A stretch of DNA of 64,000 nucleotides, taken from Cenococcum geophilum 1.58 (lineage: Eukaryota; Ascomycota; Dothideomycetes; Gloniales; Gloniaceae). The DNA lies in contig KV748181.1 in assembly GCA_001692895.1 (NCBI GenBank), positions 3,787,640-3,851,639 of the forward strand. The letters run 5' to 3'. Numbering within the stretch: position 1 is the stretch's first letter; each line of letters opens with the position of its first letter. This document shows positions 12,142-22,152 of this stretch, in pieces. Both the position numbers and the translations under genes were made by a program. Below the pieces are notes generated by a model, which saw nothing but the letters and a program-made list of their open reading frames with translations, ran no database searches and was not told where the DNA came from.

Positions 12142-12998
12142 ATGCCGCTTGATACCAGCACCTACGCCTTAGCTCTCTTACGTCTCGATGGCCGGCGGTG
12201 GAACGAATTGCGCCGCGTGCATGCGCAAATATCTACTCAAGCTGCCGCAGATGGGTCGAGCTATCTAGAAATGGGCAATACCAAAGTGATCTGCACAGTC
12301 GCCGGTCCCTCAGAAGGACGAGGGCCTAACAGGGGAGGCGCGGGCGCGGGTAACGAGGCGAAGGTTGATGTTGAGATTGGATTTGCAGGGTTCAGCGGCG
12401 TGGAGAGGAAGAGGAGGGGTAGAGCGGACAAGTACGTTTTAAAGCGCATTTGCAGTATCCATTATTAGCATCACTGAATGACGTTCCGATTAAATCGCAA
12501 AGAGGACTGTGCTAATTCAATTGACTATGCAGAAGAACGGCCGAAATGGCGCACACCCTGACTACGTCTTTCTCCTCCCTCCTATTAACTCATATCTACC
12601 CCCATTCGACCATCTCCATCTCCTTACACATCCTCTCGCAAGACGGTTCACTCTTGGCCGCATGCATAAATGCCGCCACTCTGGCCCTCATAGATGCTGG
12701 CGTACCAATGACCGACTACTTAGTCGCATGTACTGCTGCGTCGTCTCCAGCCACTTCGAGTGATGAAGGGTCCGCTGACCCACTGTTAGACTTAAATGGG
12801 CTAGAAGAGCAAGAGTTGCCATTCTTAACAGTTGGTACGGTTGGAGCAAGTGAAAAGGTCAGCGTGCTAATTATGGAAACGAGAATAAAAGTGGACCGGT
12901 TAGAAGGAATGCTGGCGGTAGGAGTAGAAGGATGTAAACAGATGAGAGAGTTATTGGATGGTGTTGTCAGAGAGTATGGCAAGAAGAAGGTGATTTAA
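12142..12998 (+). CDS. RRP41: Exosome complex subunit RRP41 (RNase PH fold)
   Basis: A core-ring subunit of the eukaryotic RNA exosome, which degrades and trims RNA 3' ends in nucleus and cytoplasm; in eukaryotes the ring is catalytically inert. Two exons (12142-12431 and 12533-12998) give 251 residues. The start RLDGRRWNELRR and the strand SSYLEMGNTKVICTVAGP are typical of the RRP41/SKI6 branch of RNase PH. The splice recreates ADK-RTAEM, and exon 2 carries the second half of the fold (LHILSQDGSLLAACINAATLAL and the DYLVACTAA strand). The 101-base intron starts GTACGT and ends TATGCAG. Length matches yeast Ski6 (246 residues). An Asn/Gly-rich loop around PNRGGAGAGN is slightly expanded. Confidence 0.94.
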
Positions 12999-13595
12999 AG
13001 AGAAAGTTGGGTAGAGATAGCACAAATGGCTCAAGCATCCGGTTTCGCGGTGCTTGGTGAAGATGAATGTGGCAAGAATTGAGGGCTGCAACAGGAATAC
13101 AGGAAGTTGTGATCGAGTGTTTTGAACCGGCGTCAGAGCGCTGGAAAACGATCATACCGTAAGCACGGCTATTCCCCGGCGGTAAAGCCTACTATTGAGC
13201 ACGGCTATAAATTAGCCAGACGGCCCAATCCCATCAAAAAGTTGCTTAACAGCGGCCCATCTCAGCCTCAGCAAGCCTTAACATACAGGAGAATGTCGCT
13301 AATGCACCTCAAATCTTTCAAATAACACTAGCTTCCGCTGCTCTATATGGAGTAACTGAGCTACAAACGGTTGTAAATGTTCTAGATATCATAACAAATC
13401 CCATCATAATTGTAAAAGTTCCACACATGGTATCATCAGACAAATCAACATTGAAATCATCCTCGTCACGTCCAGATATTCCCAGATCCCACAACTCCAA
13501 AACCAATGCAACCTCTGTCAAGATTCCTAAAACGCCATCCCTGGTCATCTCCACCTCTTACACAATGATCTTCTCGATCAAAGCCATCTATCCCT
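12999..13595. other. Convergent 3' intergenic region
   Basis: About 600 bases between RRP41 and the F-box gene, which converge. Only short frames without recognisable content occur. The region is expected to hold both 3' ends. Confidence 0.5.
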
Positions 13596-16500
13596 TTACT
13601 TCCCTGTTCTCCACCTCCCATCCGCAACCGTCTCAAAAACTACCCCTCTGCCCCTCCCTCTTACTCCTGCGACCCCACCTCCGTCTAACCACCGTCCTAA
13701 ATTCTTACACTGACTCACGTCAAACAGTTCAAGATCCCTACAACCCTCAACGACCGCCTCGACCCCAGTGCCAGTAACACGTACACAGCCGCGGACGGAG
13801 AGCTGTTTGAGTTCAAGGAGGTGCAGGGAAATACAGCGGAGAGATGAGTCTGACACCGCAGAGCCGCAGAACGCCAGGTTAAGTGCGGTGAGACAGGGGA
13901 GGCCGAGGGCGAGGACTTCGGTCGCGGTGTCCGAAAGAGCACAGCAAAAGGACTGATGTCGCATTAGCATCAATACTATCGTAAATCGTTAAGGTTTATG
14001 GCATGACCTCCTTTGTAGCTCAAACTGAAGTAAACAAATGCATTAAGGAAGTAAAGGGAAACGTCAAGCTTACCAAATCCAGCTCTTTAAGCCCCTTCGC
14101 CGCATTCGTTAGACACACTATAGCATGATCAGTCAGGTAAGTGCAATCAGCCAAGCACAACTTTGTGAGGCGTGGGAAGGCATAAACGCTCCAGTGCCGA
14201 AACCCGTCGTCTGAAATTGTGGTGCAACGCGTGAGGTCAATCTGCTCGAGGCGTGAAGCAGCGTGGACAGCGATATGTGCCATTGACCTATCAGTGATGT
14301 GTTTACAGTAAGACAATGTCAGACGTTTTAACTTAGGACAGCCGACCACTGTTCCTGGAGGAATCTGAGGAGGTGGATTCTGATTCTGCGCGGGGTACTT
14401 TTGCCCAAAGCGATGCCGACCATTTGCTTGCTGCTGTGCTTGCTGCGCTTGCTGTGCGGCTACGGCGGGTGGTACATCTGGCACGACCCACCCAACTACT
14501 CGAGCTAGCAAATTATCGCCGACTTTGCGGCAGTTGCTGAGATCTACTTCTTCTAGTCCTTTTGCTCTGTTTACCATTTCCAGGACGGCTTGGCCGGTAA
14601 TATCCCACACGCTTTTCATACGCCAGATCTTAACATTGGTGCCACAGGTGGAGGCGAGGGCAATGAAGCCTTCGTCTGTTACATGGAAACAGTTGCTAAT
14701 GTCGATGATTCGTGGACGGTTGCCTACAAAGGGGCAGAGTATTTCAGATAAGATGGTATCGGTGACTTTGCGGTTGTATTTCGTAAGATCAAGGGTATGA
14801 AGGATATCTGTAGAAGTTGTGATGACTTTTAACCAGTGCATTGACACAAGCCGTGTCTGCATGAGTTCGAGAACGTCAAGGTATTGGAAAATTGATGTGA
14901 GAATCGTGTCTGGTAAGACGCCTTTGCCAAATCGACTTGGCCTACGTATGATTCTGGGGCGTTTGTATGACACCTGAGATTCAGGTGGTGTTGATGAATG
15001 TTTGGGCTGTAATGGAGATGGTGATATGACTTGCCCATTCTGTTGAGAGTCGCTTGCATTATTTTGAGATGCGTCTGGTGGAGGTGGTGCGAGAGACCCT
15101 CTGCGAGATCTAGATCGCATGTTGTCTAAGTCGACATTGAGAAATGGATCGGGGTCATATGGCTCAATTACCGGCTTTTCTTCTCTTCTACTTGAGAGTG
15201 GACTTTCCATTGTACTCTCGGAGAAGGTTACGGTAGGGACGCTTTTCTTTCGCGTTATACGTGGACTGATGTCTGCTATAGCAAGCTCATCGATGGCGGG
15301 TGTGTTGTCTCCTACATCAAACATTGATATATCGTCGTCGCGCGCGGCTTCCAATCTCTGTTTTGCAACGTCTTCAACTTGGCGGCGAAGGTTTGGAGAG
15401 CATTTCTGCCACAACTCATTGAGCACGTCGCCACTAATCATCAAACACTCTACTGAGGAAATGGATCGAACAGTAGCTGTACGTCGGGGAGCAAGGGATA
15501 AGCTCGTCACCTCGCCGAAATATTGCCCTGGCCTCAACCTGGCCTTTACTTGGTGAATGATCTCATCTGGATATTTCCCAGAGTGATCTCCAGTTGACCT
15601 CTTTCGACGAGAGTGTGTTCCAAAATCAACATTCTCCTCTGCGGGTCTCTCGTTCACGACTTCGACCTCCCCTCTAACAATGAAATAGACATCTTGTCCC
15701 TGAGAGCCTTGCTGAATGATATCGGTGAATGGAGGAAAGGTTCGCGGCTGAGCATTTAACCCAATGAAATGCAATATATCTTGTGGCAGACTTGAGAAAA
15801 GCGGTAATTCCTTCAACAAAAGTCTCACGTTTAGGCTTCCACTACCGAGCGCACTCAAAGCTGCTGCTTCGGCAAGACCTGGGCTGGGAGACTTCCTTTT
15901 CTTATTCGCACTGATGACCTCTCCGTCTCTCAGAATGCCGGAGTCACCCATCTCAACGTCGCCGTCCATTCGGTCACGAGGGCGTTTACCATTGCGATAG
16001 AAGGATTTGGCTAAGTCTTTCGACGTAGCGCTTCCGATCTCCTTCTTTTTCCGTTCTAATATGGAAAGACGCTCCTTTGCCTCTTCCATTATAGCTCTCT
16101 CAACTTCCGGGAAGCTTGGCAGCTCCTTCTTCAAGTCCTCCTTATTCAACCGTACTACCAAAGATCTCATATTGGCGATGATTGTAGCTGTCCGTGGTAT
16201 GTCCATCAGGATGCCAATCTCGCCAAAGAATGCTCCCGGCTTCAGCTCGGCATACGTGCTCTCACCATCTCTCGATGTAACCCGCACAGCCCCACGCACC
16301 AGCCAGTACATGGCCTTCGCATCGTCGCCTTCGGTGAGGATATAATCATGTGGGGAGTATAGCTGCGGTCGAAGATGGGCGCCTATCGCGGCTAGGAAGG
16401 AGTCTGGGGCGGAGAGAAAGAGCGGGAACGAGCGTAGGCGGTCGAGTAGGTCTAATGGTAGTCCTTGAATAGTTGATGCAGTTAATGGCGACGGACGTAT

Positions 16501-16626
16501 TGGTCGCGTAGGGTTCGTTTCGGAATCGAATGCTCGGATCAAAGACAATGGGTCTGGTATCGGCCCGCCATTCGTCTTATAAACATGAGCGGTCGGACTG
16601 CCACTAGTCCGGCTGAAGCGGCGCAT
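13596..16626 (-). CDS. Cyclic-nucleotide-binding, F-box and LRR protein
   Basis: Probably a substrate-recognition subunit of an SCF ubiquitin ligase that can sense a cyclic nucleotide. Two exons (16626-14074 and 13952-13596) give 969 residues. Domains in order: a first cNMP-binding fold (about 65-190) with phosphate cassette FGEIGILMDIPRTATI (134-149); a basic linker (KKRKSPSP, about 242-249, a likely nuclear signal); a second fold (about 265-425) with FGEVTSLSLAPRRTATV (370-386); a Ser/Pro-rich disordered stretch; an F-box (about 570-610, LPDTILTSIFQYLDVLELM); then Cys/Asn-type leucine-rich repeats to the end. Both cassettes keep the Glu and Arg that contact the ribose-phosphate in PKA regulatory subunits. 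The intron has a GCTAAT branch motif. The last 35 residues are Gly/Arg-rich, so the 3' end could be spliced differently. Confidence 0.88.
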
Positions 16627-18010
16627 TCTGAGCAGTGCCCTTGGAGAGATTGGAACGATGTAGATTACGAGGCGGAGTCCGGAGTAGATAGGCGCAGAGT
16701 ATTACCAGACTCGTTGAAGGGCAAGAGCGGATAGGAAAAACTTGGTGATCCTCCGCTAAGAATAGAGTAATCCGAATGCCACGATGAGACTTTCAGCTAG
16801 ATAACATGGTGTCGCCGCGCTCCAGAAGGAATGGGAGATGATTTGGCTAGAGGGAACGTGATATGCTGCAGGAGTCTACTGTAAGCGGCAGTGATCATTG
16901 CCAGAACGGATGTTTCGAGCTGATGAGCTGAAGTAGGCGGGATTGCGATGACGGCTGAAGCGCGCACTACGGAGGGCAAGAACTCGAGGGTGGTTAGGGC
17001 CGGGCCGTGGGATGATTTCATGCAGAGGCGCGGAAACGGTGACGATGACGGGAGAAGCGCAGGGCAGGGCAAGGCAAGGCAACGTTCGGTGCGATGCAAT
17101 GCAGTGCACTGCAGTGCGGTGCAGGTGGTTTGATCGAGCGTCGGTCGTCTGTGGACTAGTAGGTAGGACGTAGCATCTAGACAGTGTCGGGCTGTTAGCC
17201 TTTGGTGTCTTCTCCCTGATGCGGCAGCGGCGTGGGGCTGCTTGGGCTGCTGAGCGACGGGACTTTCAAACGGGCGAGGGGCCTTAAGGCTCGGCAAAAG
17301 CTTCGAGAAGGCAGGAACCCTCCGTGCACAAGCCCACAATAAGCCCGCAACAAGCCCGCAACAAGCCCGTAACAAGCCCGCAACAAAGCCCCTTCCGCGT
17401 GCCATTCAGGGGTTCTCTCTGCCTCAAGTCCGCGTCGCCTGCCATTGGACCGGTGTAATGCAGCCAATGTGCCCGCTACTTTTATATCCCTGCAGGTGCA
17501 AAAAGTGTCAAGCCACGACGTCAGCCTCTGCGTGACTCAGCCACACTACGGAGAGGTTTCAGTACTCTCATCTCCGACTCTGATCTCAGGAGTTCCTCCA
17601 GGCACAATGCCCAATTGGCCTATCTCATGTGCTTCACTTTATACACTGTAGAAGCGACTCGCCAAAAATTCGGCATGTTGTGTATATGCAGTAGCGCAGG
17701 CAAGCAACTAGCCTCGCTCCTTAGACCTACACAACTCAAAGAGATGACCTCTGAAGACTCGTCCAAAATATGACCAAGCGCGGAGTCACATCGGCTGTGG
17801 CTTATTGCTTCCCAGACAATAAGTGACTCAATCCTTCCTGGAATGGAACTGCCTAGGCTACAAAACTATGTTCTCCCTGCGTTAATGTATATAATAGCAT
17901 CCAGCACCACGTCAAGCATTTCAACTTTTCCATCATCAACAAAATTTTACATATCTTTCCTTCCGTTCTTTATCTCATCTCATCATCAAAAAGCACAGAC
18001 TTAATCAGCC
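16627..18010. other. Divergent intergenic region with low-complexity tracts
   Basis: About 1.4 kb between the F-box gene and the MJ1316-domain gene. It holds G/C-rich simple sequence (around 17,060-17,125, with runs of GCAGGGCA and GTGCAGTGC types) and an 11-bp tandem array (separate entry). The long open frames on the minus strand here follow this low-complexity composition and show no domain, so I do not call them. The 3' part (17,880-18,010) is a plausible promoter with a TATATAAT-like site near 17,887 and pyrimidine-rich leader. Confidence 0.5.
17330..17395. repeat. Tandem repeat, 11-bp unit (AAGCCCGCAAC)
   Basis: Five to six copies of an 11-bp unit with one or two changes (AAGCCCACAAT, AAGCCCGTAAC). 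It lies in the divergent promoter region between the F-box and MJ1316 genes. Confidence 0.88.
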
Positions 18011-18741
18011 ATGGCGGAATCTGTCTCACCGCAAGACGTTGCTTCGCAAGAAGGAAGCACGTCAGATATACAGCTCAACTCAATCCCACCTATACCCAAG
18101 AAATCCTATCAACAGACCACGGTTGAATTAGATCAGAATGGTTCGCCAAATCCCTCGCTAACGCCGCCCGAACCTAGATATGATGCTCAATCGAACGTCG
18201 CGTCCAATCGTAACTCCGATGCTACCAACCCGGGACAGACTCACTCCGATCAGTGCGAATCAAATCCACAGCCCTCCGAGAGCGCATCCCCCATTCCTAG
18301 TGACGAAAGCCGTCTTCAGGAGACGTCTGAGGATCCCAATCAGGAGGCTTCGAGCAGTGAGGATATCGATATTGAGGATTTGACAGTGAGTCCGGCTCTG
18401 GAGCCTCCTGAGCCTGCAAAGCCTGGAAGAAAACTTCGTACAGCCAAAGATGTCCTGAATCGTCTAAGATGGGATTCGACGTACGATGTCAATGATTTCA
18501 TTATCGTCTACAAAGACCGGTTCGAAGGGAACAAGGAGATATCAGTTGAGGAGTGGAAAGATGAGATCATAGACGAAGAGGTAATTTAAACTTTTCCCGC
18601 TTATTATGCTGTAAAGCTAACGACCCATACTTTCAGTTCATTCCCCAACATCGAATCGTGCAAATTAAGGATTCGGATAATGGGGTCATTTGGGATCGCG
18701 AGCGAAGACTGGATCAAGTGTTCTTCAGTGGCAATAGCTGA
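18011..18741 (+). CDS. MJ1316 (DUF504) domain protein
   Basis: A 224-residue protein from two exons (18011-18580 and 18637-18741); the intron has a GCTAAC branch site and TTTCAG acceptor. The first 140 residues are Ser/Pro/Glu-rich and probably disordered. Residues from about 144 to the end form a DUF504/MJ1316 domain: TAKDVLNRLRWD, then FIIVYKDRFEG, EEWKDEIIDE, then from exon 2 FIPQHRIVQIKD, GVIWDRERRLDQVF. That order and spacing (dnRi.wd; y.DR..g; hRi..ik..g.vvWdR..r.d.if) is the family pattern. The domain has been proposed to recognise 2',3'-cyclic RNA ends; function in fungi is not established here. The start sits in a strong context (GCCATGGCG). Confidence 0.87.
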
Positions 18742-19907
18742 TTCTGTAGCTTTATATCCCAGGACTTGTTCTTAATCCCGTACCGATGTGCCACGAGACC
18801 TTCGTGACCTGCCTAAGAACTGCAGTGGATGGGCATTCAGCGTTCTACGTATTCAAATTTGTGCGTATGACTTGTAGGCGTCAGATTGATGTACAAATAC
18901 ACAACCCCGGTGATCCACTCAACAACCCACCCTATTGGAGATCACTGTAGTCCTTAATCAGCCACGATCGTTCTACCCGGTTCCGTTGCGCCGACAGCAG
19001 AGTATGGCATCTGGTAATCCTGCTCACACTGCTTGGAATGTTCAGGTCCAGGAAGGTGAGGCAGATTTTATATCACCCCTATATTTCAAAGAATTCTGGC
19101 TTCGTGATGGGACTTAGCAAATTTGGCCAACACAGCCACCACTCCTGTTAATAGATGAGATGTTTTTCGGTGACTGCTACCTTAGCACATCTGCCCAAGC
19201 ATTAGGTTTCCCATACCATAAGAGGAAAACCCATTTGTTCGAAATCAGCGATTTCTATGTCACTTTCGGCTTTTCTCGGAACGGTGCACTGGGAACCCAA
19301 ATCGGACTGGGATTTTCTCGCGGGGGTGGCGTTGGCCACATGAGCTTTGATGGGCTGGGTGGAGAAAAGTCCCCCCGCCGTTCGGAAATTAGATCCATTT
19401 GCTTAATTCCAGTGGCTTAATCGATTTACTTTCGAACTTTCGGCAACGCTCGTTTCTCAACTCACTTGGCGGACTTCATCGGCATGAATACGTCTCCGGG
19501 GGGATTTTGAGTCTTTCTCCTAATTGCTATACCAAGGGCTCTCAGGATGCTTTGATGAGTACATTACCCACACTTAAGCTCACCTACTATTTCTCTATGG
19601 GTCGTGGCTTGGAGACACTTTAGTCAACTTGACTCTCAACGCCCGACAGTCTTCATGCTCTTTGTTACACCGCATAATATTAAAAGCGATTATAGCACTC
19701 TCTTGTTCTGATTTTGAAGTGCATATTCGTGAAATTCAATCTGTTTGGGTATCGTCGTAAAATCATAGTCGTTACCTGGGCCCTGAAATCATCCTGCCGA
19801 TCACCATTCCCCATATCCCATCGAAATACCAAATGATAGCCCCAGAAAATAATAATATAACGCCCGTGTGTCCCTTTCATCCAGTAGACTCGCATCCCCT
19901 CCCCTTT
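18742..19907. other. Convergent intergenic region, 1.2 kb
   Basis: Between the MJ1316 gene and the glycine-zipper gene. Short frames at 18,935-19,620 have no recognisable motif, start context or splice logic. It may contain long 3' untranslated ends or a non-coding transcript; nothing specific is visible. Confidence 0.45.
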
Positions 19908-21000
19908 CTATCTTCCCTCCCTCTCCCACCTCCTTTCCCACCTTTCGTTGTCCTCCTTCTCCCTCTCTTTCCGCTTATCCCACTGCTTCTCCGCCTCTCT
20001 CACCCCCACAGCTCCTATCACCGCCGCCGCAACAGTCGTCAGCGTATCCCCCTTGTTCAATTCATTCCCGACCAGACCACCTGCCAGCGCGCCCACAACC
20101 GAACTAGCGAACCCCTTGCCCGGCGGGGACTTTGATCTGCGACGTCGTCTCGGCGACGCGGCGCGCGGCGCATACAAGCTGCGGGAGTTGCGCGAAGGAG
20201 AGTGCGACGGGGAGCGCGGAACTGTACGGAGAGACTGGCGACGGCGCGCCGTTACGAGAGAGTCTTCAAGCGATGGCGGCATTTGCGGGTAAGGGTTTGG
20301 ACACTGGAGCTGCGCTGGGACCTGTGGGGCAAAAGGCGGCGGCGGGAGCTACCGTTCGCGTCAGTCTGATACCTATGCAAGCTGATCTCTGCGGGATGGA
20401 GAGGCTGTGGTGATGACTGCGGTGCTGCAGTAGGGAAAGGGAAGGTCGTGCGAGAGGACTCACCGATGCCTGGTAGGCTGGGGCACCATACCCGTAAGGT
20501 GCGTTGTTCTCGCGCCCACGACATTCTGAGCGCATGCTGGGTGTATATATTGTCCGTGGCCGGCCATAGTAGTCGCTTGCTCCACCTGCCGGTCGGGCGT
20601 ATTCCCGATCTCTGTCCCTGTCGCTGTCTCTCGGTCTGTCATCGCGAAAACTCATGTCACGATCTCTGGGCCCGTCGTCGTGGTACTCGCTCTGACGACG
20701 CCCACGAGGCGCATAGTCATAATCCCGGTCGCTGCCATCATCGGAGAAGTCCCCCTCGCGGTCCAGACCAGGCTCAGATTGGGTGCGGGGAGGGGGGAGG
20801 TCGGCGGACTGGCTTTGGGTGTTATCTTTCGTTCCCTTGCTCTTGTGAATACGGCGATATATGGTGTCGTGGAATTTGTCGTGGTATTTGTCGGCGAAGC
20901 GATCAAGAACTTCGAGCCCGAGTTCCTGTACGGACCATCAGTTCAGCTGAATGTTGGAAAGCGATGGTGGGGCTTTATTAACAACGAAGTCGTCAGCCAT
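19908..21000 (-). CDS. Arg/Asp-rich protein with a glycine-zipper segment
   Basis: A multi-exon gene of a conserved fungal type. The proposed start (21000, MADDF) is followed by an in-frame stop before a long frame reading ELGLEVLDRFADKYHDKF; a 60-base GT-AG intron (20985-20926) would join them, but its donor GTTGTT is weak, so the 5' end is uncertain. The middle is rich in Arg/Asp dipeptides (DSDRDRDRE) and Tyr/Pro. One or two introns around 20,475-20,310 (GTGAGT donor; CTGAC branch) lead to the last exon starting near PNPYPQMPPSLEDS. That exon has a basic Ser/Arg stretch (PRRRRRSKSPPG) and a glycine-zipper hydrophobic segment (ASSVVGALAGGLVGNELNKG then VAAAVIGAVG), followed by a charged helix EAEKQWDKRKEREKE. 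Glycine zippers often pack in membranes. Function unknown. Confidence 0.62.
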
Positions 21001-21672
21001 GGTTAAGTGCTCTGTCTAGGTGCTATGTGAGCACCCCTTCGTGCTTCAGCAACTAGCACCACATAAGAGGAGCAACGGTGGTATGAACATGGTGAGATGA
21101 GAGGAGTGGCAGTCATAAGACTCGCAAAGCTTCAAGCTGATATCTGGGACATGCCAGATGACGAAAAGTCGCGTCTTGGCTGCGTGACGCGTCTTGGCAG
21201 GTAAAGATGTCTCCGCATTTCTTTTATCGCCATCGTTCAATCAGCGAAGGCCTTCCAGAAAGGAGAGAAAATGAATTCTACTTTACTCATCCGTATTTTG
21301 AAAAAAAAGTTTGGTTCCTCAACGCGTATTACCCCACCATGCAGGCACCTCGTTAAAAATTCAGTTACAAGCAAGTGTGCCCCTGTCGTACCTGTCTGCA
21401 GGGGAAGTAGCACAACCGTTAGTACTGTACTACCATTGGTTATAATTAAGTCATTTATTATTATTTACAGCCTGAGGACAGGCGTGGATGGGCCTTTCTA
21501 TACTCTGATCCTAATCTTGATCCTGTTGCTGGGCTTGATTCCGCTCATGACACTGATCTACCTTTTCTGTGCAGGGAGCCAATAGTGCAATCCGCCTGCT
21601 AATCATTACCCCCAATTACTCCGAAGCATAAGTCATTAGCCTTTACCGACTGCAAATTTTCCAGATTTGAGT
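21001..21672. other. Intergenic, 670 bases
   Basis: Between the glycine-zipper gene start and the end of the next minus-strand gene. A short plus-strand frame at 21,271-21,585 shows a hydrophobic stretch but no start context or known domain. It probably holds the promoter of the glycine-zipper gene and the 3' end of its neighbour. Confidence 0.45.
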
Positions 21673-22152
21673 TCAAGCTTTTGCCTGCTGAAGTAGCATC
21701 GAGTGCTGCGCTGGGTGTGTTTTCTCGACATTTCCTTTGGCCATCTTCTTCATCATGAAGTTGCCATCAATCTCAATGTCCTCCCGTAGCGTACCATCCA
21801 CGACGCGCCACCTTCCGGCGATGGTAAGAACACCAACTGGAGGTCTTGCGTTGACGAGGCTGTTGACCCCATCATACGTGTTTGTGAGAGTAAGCTTATA
21901 TGTAGTCTATTGGTTTGATTAGACACTGTTGTATGCATTACCGTTTTGGACACAGCTACTTACTTGGCCCCTAGGTTTCCTATCTGTGACCGAGTACACT
22001 GCGGACGTAGCTGGATTTCCGGCCTCGAACTCATAGGCAATGAGAGCTGGGCAGAGCGTCTTGATCATCAAGTCATGGTTGTGGAGGGCTGCAAGGACGT
22101 TTGTGACAGAAAGACCTGCAGGAATTGGGGTTGCGACGCTTGTGGTAGCCAT
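21673..22152 (-). CDS. Small DUF7053-like protein
   Basis: A 140-residue protein from two exons (22152-21964 and 21906-21673). The intron is 57 bases with a GTAAGT donor and a TCTAATC branch motif, and the join RGQ-TTYKLTLTNTYDG keeps frame. The pattern VTNVLAALHNHDLMIK, LCPALIAYEF, a central strand YKLTLTNTYDGV, then VGVLTIAGRWRV and the tail GNFMMKKMAKGNVEKTH resembles a fungal family of about 140-170 residues (DUF7053, likely a START/SRPBCC-like fold). That assignment is from memory of the pattern and is moderate. No signal peptide or membrane helix is visible. Confidence 0.72.

Noticed and set aside
16797-17467. Long minus-strand frames rich in Ala, Cys and Leu before the F-box gene
   Set aside because: They follow G/C-rich simple sequence and an 11-bp repeat, overlap each other in several frames and show no domain or splice pattern.
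21271-21585. A 104-codon frame with a hydrophobic stretch as a membrane protein gene
   Set aside because: No start context, no homologous pattern and located between two minus-strand genes; more likely untranslated sequence.
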